A stretch of 64,000 nt of DNA from Eutypella sp. D-1 (taxonomy: Eukaryota; Ascomycota; Sordariomycetes; Xylariales; Diatrypaceae). Made by a program: the position numbers and the translations under genes. Location: contig JAJTTP010000015.1 of assembly GCA_023313575.1 (NCBI GenBank), forward strand, positions 496,001-560,000, written 5' to 3'. The notes under the pieces are model-generated. The model ran no database searches. It saw only the letters and a program-made list of their open reading frames with translations, and had not been told where the DNA came from. Shown here in pieces: positions 57,881 to 64,000 of the stretch (positions within the stretch are counted from its first letter, which is position 1; each line of letters begins with the position of its first letter).

Positions 57881-59171
57881 ATGGCTCAGGTCGGTATCGC
57901 GATAATCGGCGGCGGTATCTTCGCCAAGCAGGAACATCTGGTACGTAATTATCCCTTGCATGCAAACCCGCCATCTTTCCCTGATACTGGGGATACTCCA
58001 CCTGTCTTTCACATGCTCTGGCGAAAGTTCGATAGCTGCGAGATAAACTTTCCCTGGCATTGGGTCCGGCCAATCTAGGCCCTTACATGTTAGACTCCCT
58101 CGCTAACTTCCAGATGGTAGCCTGCTGCGTTGAGTAGTTCCCAGATTTCACTGAAGGCGATTTGGTCACGCTCGCTTAAATCAGCCGAGGAGGCAGCGAA
58201 GCTCATCCCTGGTGATCACCCACCGGTGGACCTATACTCCACCGACTCCGGGGAGGGCAAGAGCTACGATGACATCCTAAAGCGGGCCGACATAAAGGGG
58301 GTCATCATAGCCCTTCCGATTGTGGATCAAGTGCAATACATCGAGAAGGTAAGCGAGATTGATGAGCCCCTAGAACCAAACCCACCCCCTGACAGATAAT
58401 CAGGCACTGGCTGCGGGAAAACACGTCCTGGCCGAGAAGCCAATCGCGAAGGATGTCGCGACCGCCCTCAAGCTCATCGACTACTACAAGACGGTGTCAG
58501 CGAAGAACGGAGCTACTCTGGCTATAGCCGAGAACTTCCGTTTCGTCGATGGCTGGAAATACGGTGCCGAGGAAGTCAAGAAGCTTGGGCGGGTTACCAG
58601 CTTCGTCGTGAGGATGTGCACCATGATGGAGACGGGTAACAAGTACTACCAGACATCCTGGCGCGCAAAGCCCCAGTACCAGGGAGGTTTCTTACTCGAC
58701 GGGGGCGTGCACTTTACGGCGGCATTGAGGCTGCTACTCGGCCCGGATAACGTCGTGCAGAGCGCCATCGCCGACACGACCCTGATCACTGAGCACCTGC
58801 CGCCCGTGGATACCATCAACGCCGTATTGAAACTGAAGTCTGGAAGCGTGGGCTCTTTTGTGATATCTATGGGGTCGACGATGAAAGCCTTCGAATACTA
58901 CATCGCCTGTGAGAATGGCGTGGTGAGGGCTGAGGGAGACAAGGTGGTCACGACTAGGGGCGTTGGCGCGGACGCGACGACGGAGGAGAAGACTTGGGAG
59001 AGGACAAGCGGGGTGAAGAGTGAGGTGCAGGCTTGGGCCGAAGGAATAATATCTGGGAAGCCGAACCCCGAACAATCACCGGAGCAGGCGTTGGCTGATC
59101 TAGAGATCCTGGAGAAGATGTTGACCAGCGGAGATCAGGACGGAGCGCGGCAAGTCCTCGAGTATCAATAG
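57881..59171 (+). CDS. Gfo/Idh/MocA-family NAD(P)-dependent oxidoreductase
   Basis: Three exons, 57881-57940, 58121-58348 and 58404-59171; 351 aa, the usual size. The N-terminal Rossmann motif reads GIAIIGGGIFAKQEHL. The exon 2 acceptor was set at GGTAG (58120), which gives PAALSSSQISLKAIWSRS in frame; the nearer CAG at 58113 leads to a stop. VIIALPI closes the second half of the nucleotide fold, AEKPIA holds the family EKP lysine, and GGFLLDGGVHFTAALRLLL holds the conserved Asp/His region of the substrate domain. Members reduce or oxidise sugars, inositols or biliverdin-like compounds; the substrate here is unknown. The stop codon lies 58 bp from that of the thioesterase on the other strand. 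Confidence 0.92.
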
Positions 59172-59229
59172 ATGCATCACGGAGGTGGCGCACCTCCTCG
59201 GATAGCATTGCGATGCGATAAATCAGATG

Positions 59230-59861
59230 CTATAGCTTGCTAGAATTATTTTGAACAAGTAATTTCTGCAGTCCTTCTCTGAGACGGTTGTTCATGCCAT
59301 TGACACCAGGTCTCTGAGTGGTACGCTCAACGAAGACATGGACAAATTCTCCAACCGCTTTGACCCCCTCGACACCCTTCTCAAATAAAGCCACCTCATA
59401 GGTCACGCTTGACTTTCCTAGCTTGTTAACACGTAGGCATAGCTCGGCGACCTTGGGGTAGGATATAGCCGAGAAGTAGTCGCAATGCGTGTGAGCCATC
59501 AGCGGGTGTTCGGCTGAAGAAGGGGGATGGAGACCGCAGTGCTCCATCAAGTAGGTATTGATCACAGAATCGAATCTGTCCCGAATAGATGTGGATAAGC
59601 CTTCCAATCCCAATCCCAATCCCAAGCTCTTATAGGAGACTTAGATCGCGCGCATGTTACCTACAGGAAGTTGTAGACCGAGTTGTTCATATGGTCATAC
59701 ATGTCATTGTCGGCCCTAGGGTCTGATTAGAACTAACGGCCAAGTCAACCTACCCATGTGGTAGATAGATGAGGAGCGGGTACCCACCATCTCGTGCGAT
59801 ACTCCAAACTATACGGATAGTCTTCTCTTCTCCGGGATTTCAGAGGTGCAGATGACGACAT
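59230..59861 (-). CDS. hotdog-fold acyl-CoA thioesterase
   Basis: Three exons, 59861-59788, 59715-59665 and 59575-59230; 156 aa. The joins rebuild the family pattern YRTRWADNDMYDHMNNSVY, in which the Asp of DMYDHMNN is the expected catalytic acid of 4-hydroxybenzoyl-CoA-thioesterase-like enzymes. FDSVINTYLMEHCGL and LRVNKLGKSSVTYEVALFE, followed by KAVGEFVHVFVER, complete the hotdog strands and helix. The middle exon is only 51 nt. Members hydrolyse medium- or long-chain acyl-CoA or aryl-CoA; the fungal subfamily may be mitochondrial or cytosolic, and no clear targeting peptide is visible. An ORF reading from 59625 includes intron sequence containing repeated GGATTG units and should not be taken as the start. 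Confidence 0.9.
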
Positions 59862-60188
59862 GGTCGAATACTTACCCCAGAGAACTGATGTGGCCTCGTC
59901 ACGTTGTCTCGAAAGGTGTGTGTAGTTGAGCAAATGGACATTTATGTGTATGTAATTTACGAGATAGCGCAATACCACCACTGACGTCAAAGTTACCACT
60001 TTACGGTGATAGTCAATGTCTTAGTGTGTACTCCGTACAGAGGTATGTACATAAGTGGTAGGATCATCGGGATAGCCTCACTTATTACTTAGGTGTTATC
60101 GGTAGTCGGCGGCTATCTTGTTGACTTTATTTAGGGGGCTGGCAGGCTTAGGCCGCTGGGATGGCAGGATGGCTTGGAGGCTAATCAA
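59862..60188. other. promoter region, no gene seen
   Basis: Short stretch upstream of the thioesterase gene up to the inverted-repeat element. It contains GTACTCCGTAC-like and GGTATGTACATAAG strings but no coding frame. Confidence 0.5.
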
Positions 60189-60460
60189 GGGCCCAAGGCC
60201 CCTGTATGGGTTCGATAGAAATCCGACGGTCTTAGAATGCCCTCCTCGATACCAGTCCATAACTTCGTTATTTCTTAACCATTATATTAATAAGAAAATA
60301 GTTATTTATATCACAATGTTCGTTAAAAGGAGCTCTTTATATTTATCAAGGCAGTTTTTTCATACCTGTACCGTATTAGAAGTTAGGTGTTGTTGTTCAT
60401 GGTATAAATTGTGTGGGATCTGAGATCCGTCGGGTTTCTATCGGGGCGGTCCAAGGGCCC
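60189..60460. mobile_element. small inverted-repeat element (MITE-like)
   Basis: GGGCCC at both extremes and a 17-bp inner match (CGATAGAAATCCGACGG at about 60212-60228 against CCGTCGGGTTTCTATCG at about 60428-60444, one mismatch) make imperfect terminal inverted repeats of 35-42 bp. The 272-bp unit has an AT-rich centre and no coding content. No target duplication is clear, so the exact ends are uncertain. It resembles a decayed MITE. Confidence 0.65.
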
Positions 60461-60980
60461 ATAATAATATTGCCCGACAGCTGTCAAGAGTGCCAGGATC
60501 TTATCTGCATCCCGGCGCTAACAAGTGCTAAAACAAGGCGGGGCATGTTCCGAACACTTGGGAAAATGAGATCTGCCGGTAATTACCGCCTACTCAACCT
60601 CGAAACAGTGCCTGTGATAGGGCCAGGACCGGGGTCACATACTACCTAGGTACTTCCTGGTATGTTACGCACTAGGCTGTAAACATACACTATTTTATTT
60701 TTGCAACCTTGTCCCAGTTAACCTTGGAAGGAACTTGTATCCAGTACTTTTCAGCCCCATGTAAAAATAAATGCAAGGCAGTCCATGGCCATCCACTATC
60801 ACACTACCATTTATGCAAATCCGCAAAAGAGGGCTATATTGTGGGAGATCTGACAGTACAACTAGACTCTATGTCCACGGAAGAAGTGAAGCCGGTGGTC
60901 TGTTCTTGTAGTCGACTGTGGCGACCACAACTAGGCTCGCGGATTTACTATCCCGGGCTCGGAGAATTTTTCAGCCCCTC
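60461..60980. other. promoter region of the pseudouridine synthase gene
   Basis: About 0.5 kb with no supported gene. The coding frame of the next gene stays open back to 60918 but has no ATG there, so this part is treated as leader. Confidence 0.5.
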
Positions 60981-62426
60981 ATGAGCCAACTCGCGGAGGC
61001 GCCGACCTCTGCAGCACTCCCACCTGCATCTACATCTCAGTTCGGACCTGATATAGAGAAGCCTCTATCCGTGAGCCCGGATGGTGAGAAATCCAATAGG
61101 GGTAGGTGGAGGAGGAAAAAGGGTGCCGCTTTGGTCCCGCCTCATGGCGAAATCTGGCCGAGGCCTTACGTTATCGACGATGGCCTGCGACGCGTGGAGC
61201 CTTACAACTTCACATACAATACCTGGTGTAAGGAGAGGTGGAGGGGGAGGAAGATCATCGATGTATTTGAAAGCGAGTTCCGGGACCGCCCGCTGGAGTA
61301 CTACAGGAATGCCATGGAGACCGGCCAGATTCGTGTCCGCGGCAAGCAGGTAACCCCGGACCACATCCTGCGGAACGGTGACCTTGTGTCCCATACCATA
61401 CACCGGCATGAGCCTCCAGTTACCGCCGAGCCGATTGGGGTTCTCCATGAGGACGAGGACATGATCGTCGTCGTCAAACCTGCTGGGGTGCCCGTCCATC
61501 CTGCCGGCCGGTACAACTTCAACAGCGTCATCGAGATCATGAGGGCCGAGAGGGGGCCCGAGTGGATGGCCTACCCCTGTAACAGATTGGATAGGCTGAC
61601 GAGCGGTATCATGTTTATCGCCAAACATCCGAAGGGGGCGGACTGGCTGGGAGCCCAAATTGCTCAGAGAAGCGTTCGCAAAGAATACCTCGCGCGGGTC
61701 ACTGGCAATTTCCCCGACGGCGAGGTAGTCTGCGACCAACCTATACTCCAGATATCACCTAAGCTGGGTCTAAACAGAGTGCGCGCGAGTGGAAAGTTTG
61801 CAAGGACGGTTTTCAAAAAGCTTGCTTATTACCCCCCTACACAGACCAGCCACGACACCACGGATGTGTCTTCGGATGCGCCCGAGGGCCTTCCTTGGCA
61901 TGGAAAAGAGGGCTACTCGATCGTCCGGTGCCTGCCGGTAACAGGCCGTACGCACCAAATCAGAGTGCATCTGCAGCATCTGGGACACCCCATCCAGAAT
62001 GACCCCATATACGCCAATCAGAAGGTCTGGGGTGTCAACCTCGGGTGCAATGACCCGGACGCGAGCGAGAACACGGATGACGACATCATTAGTCGGCTCA
62101 GTCGCATGGGAAAGGAGGACGTCGCCGAGGCAGTGGCGTACTATGATGAGATGGTCGACAAGTACCACCAACAGAAGGCTGAGAAGATGTCCGGTGAACT
62201 CTGCCCCGTCTGCGACACTCCGCTCTACACGGATCCAGGCATGCACGAGCTCTCATTGTGGCTGCATAGCCTCCGCTACGAGGATGCCGGCGGGAGCTGG
62301 AGTTATGTCAGCCCTCTGCCCAGTTGGGCCCTGCCACCAACGGGTATGTCAGGCCCTACCAAGGTCGGCGGCATGGAGGAGCTCGTCGAAGCTGTCAAGG
62401 AGGACAACCCGGAGATTGCGTCGTGA
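60981..62426 (+). CDS. RluA-family RNA pseudouridine synthase, Pus9/Rib2 type
   Basis: Single-exon gene, 481 aa from the ATG at 60981. It converts uridine to pseudouridine, most likely at position 32 of tRNAs as Pus9 and Pus8/Rib2 do in yeast. The N-terminal domain has the Pus9-like string WCKERWRGRKIIDVFESEF and an S4-like RNA-binding turn (GQIRVRGKQVTPDHILRNGD). The catalytic loop is NRLDRLTSGI, with the Asp at about residue 226. RTHQIRVHLQHLGHPIQNDP is the family's late motif. A C-terminal CPVC plus a His-containing segment (MHELSLWLHSLRYE) ends the conserved part. There is no deaminase domain, so the Rib2-type fusion is absent. The open frame extends 21 codons upstream without ATG. Confidence 0.93.
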   Translation: MSQLAEAPTSAALPPASTSQFGPDIEKPLSVSPDGEKSNRGRWRRKKGAALVPPHGEIWPRPYVIDDGLRRVEPYNFTYNTWCKERWRGRKIIDVFESEFRDRPLEYYRNAMETGQIRVRGKQVTPDHILRNGDLVSHTIHRHEPPVTAEPIGVLHEDEDMIVVVKPAGVPVHPAGRYNFNSVIEIMRAERGPEWMAYPCNRLDRLTSGIMFIAKHPKGADWLGAQIAQRSVRKEYLARVTGNFPDGEVVCDQPILQISPKLGLNRVRASGKFARTVFKKLAYYPPTQTSHDTTDVSSDAPEGLPWHGKEGYSIVRCLPVTGRTHQIRVHLQHLGHPIQNDPIYANQKVWGVNLGCNDPDASENTDDDIISRLSRMGKEDVAEAVAYYDEMVDKYHQQKAEKMSGELCPVCDTPLYTDPGMHELSLWLHSLRYEDAGGSWSYVSPLPSWALPPTGMSGPTKVGGMEELVEAVKEDNPEIAS

Positions 62427-64000
62427 CTGGGTTCGATAACATCAAGAACACCGCTAGAGCGTCCGCGCCCGGCCGGAAACCAGAGCGCAGTTTTAGGCGA
62501 CGTGTACACATGGGACTTGCGCATTTTATCTTCGATAGTAAACGTCATCACCAGAGTGAAATGAGCAATCTCTATGATAAGTCTAAGTCCCCTGCATGCT
62601 AAAACTGTCTATCTGCATCATCGTTGAGTTTATTTAGCCAAGTGTGCGCTCATATTTTGAGCTGATAAACACCAATAGACGTCGCTCTCGACCTTCTGTC
62701 CTCAATCGTATGATCTATGTCGTCAAGCCAGCATATTCGCGCAGTCCAGAAGACCGGTGATCACAGGACAAAAAGGTGTAATTATATCCCCTAATTCGGA
62801 TGGCGAAACTCAGCTCTTCGATGTGTGTCCCAAGATAAGGTAATTAGAGGGGCATATGACGTTCACCCATCGATCATGCGATGCGGCTATATTTTGAACA
62901 TCGGGGGCGTGATCTAAATGATACAAGGTTGATGCCATAATGTCTGATGGATTCCAATCACCGGACCCGGCCACCCGTGGCCCGGAGGTAATCAACGCAC
63001 CCCACATTATCAATTATGAGCCTCAAAATCTTCCCTCCGCATCTTCCGCATACTTCTAACTTGCGCCGATTCCTAACCATGCCGAAAATTTTCGGGATCT
63101 CCGAAACTCACTCATTTTGTGATTCTATATTTATTCTAGACCGATGTAAATGGAAAAGGTTTAACCTTAAAAAAAAGATAGGGGTCGGTCTCTCCGCATC
63201 ATATCAAAGGTCGTCGCGATAAGACCCTGAATTAACTTTGACTTAAACCTTGTAGCCCGGGGGTTTTCAATGGAGTATTCTTACATTGAGTTTGATGTTT
63301 CGCGTCTATTACCTATCTATTCCTAACTACGCGTGGTCACGCCCATCGTTGCCTCGGTTATTTTGGCTCTCATGTGATGGAAGCCTGGGTTCTCGCTTCG
63401 GCTGGACTTTATATGTCAACGAGACGTAACCCAGACAACGGAACTCCTATTAATAGCAGGCGAAGACATCAACGCGCGTTCATTGTCAGGGAGGGAAATC
63501 GACTTTCCTCCAGAAACTGAACAGGTGGATAGTCACGCGAAGCGTCGCATTCGCTGCACCTATAAAAATTAGCTTGCCCTTTAGCGAGCCATTCGCTAAT
63601 AATACACTCAATGCGATCTTTAGCTAGGCTGCTCATGCCGAGGTTAGGTATAAACTGTGAGCCTGAACTTTCACAAGTATAGATAGAGTTTGAATGTCTA
63701 TATTAGAAATTCGATTCAGATTTTGATGGCGATCCATCTTTAGAACATCGATATTGTCTTGAGTAGGATCTCAAACACCATACACTACATGTCTAGACTA
63801 ACACTCAAGGCTACCTACGATTTGGTTAGTTGTTTTCATGATCTGTTGAGAATAGACGGATCATGCCGCTGCTCGTCGCCCCCAAGTACCACGGACCACA
63901 AATTAAATCTGCTCACTATCAAAATAGCCACCCTGTTACTTTGTGCCCGGCCCTATCTAGATGGAGCCTCCTAAATCGTAGCGCCGAAGTCTATTTAGCG
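62427..64000. other. intergenic region to window end, no gene seen
   Basis: About 1.6 kb with only short frames and no recognisable motif. It becomes AT-richer towards the end. A gene whose exons lie mostly beyond the window cannot be ruled out. Confidence 0.45.

Noticed and set aside
59580..59640. Upstream start for the thioesterase within GGATTG repeats
   Set aside because: This segment lies in an intron; splicing at 59576 restores the conserved FDSVINTYL join with the exon ending YNFL.

Overview
The window is nuclear DNA of a filamentous ascomycete (Pezizomycotina, most likely Sordariomycetes). Genes are split by short introns of about 50-90 bp with GTRNGT donors, CTAAC/CTGAC branch sites and YAG acceptors, and lie on both strands separated by long, pyrimidine-rich spacers. 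The gene set is typical of moulds: a WetA conidiation regulator, a SUR7/PalI-family membrane protein, an oligopeptide transporter, a DOMON/cytochrome b561 protein and a very long CorA-like channel. No bacterial, viral or CRISPR features and no convincing tRNA or rRNA were seen. Gene models were built by eye from reading frames and splice signals; exon joins are given so they can be checked.

Layout. 0.9-5.9 kb (-): lipid-transfer protein anchored at membrane contact sites (GRAM, VASt, TM). 8.0-9.8 kb (+): MIT-domain protein of Atg38/NRBF2 type. 12.2-17.6 kb (+): 11-exon CorA-like protein of about 1,567 aa with a possible GC-AG intron. 18.0-20.8 kb (-): dynamin-like GTPase. 21.9-24.8 kb (-): OPT transporter with a troublesome first splice junction. 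26.5-28.4 kb (+): replication licensing factor Cdt1 with two MCB boxes upstream. 30.1-30.9 kb (-): coactivator MBF1. 33.9-34.5 kb (+): GFA/CENP-V-type zinc protein. 35.7-36.8 kb (+): conserved-looking unknown protein. 38.5-39.5 kb (+): SUR7/PalI-like protein. 39.5-47.0 kb: gene-poor stretch with a broken gene and an AT-rich inverted-repeat transposon relic. 47.0-48.0 kb (+): unknown acidic protein. 50.3-52.6 kb (+): WetA. 54.3-55.8 kb (-): DOMON-b561 protein. 57.9-59.2 kb (+) and 59.2-59.9 kb (-): Gfo/Idh/MocA oxidoreductase and hotdog thioesterase, tail to tail. 60.2-60.5 kb: second inverted-repeat element. 61.0-62.4 kb (+): RluA/Pus9-type pseudouridine synthase.

The genes do not form one pathway or an obvious biosynthetic cluster; this is mainly housekeeping and developmental euchromatin with a repeat-bearing gene desert in the middle. 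The observations most worth checking are the transposon relic with TA target duplication, the OPT splice defect, the GC-AG intron, the MCB boxes before cdt1, the AbaA-type sites before wetA, and the in-frame 57-nt intron of the DOMON-b561 gene.
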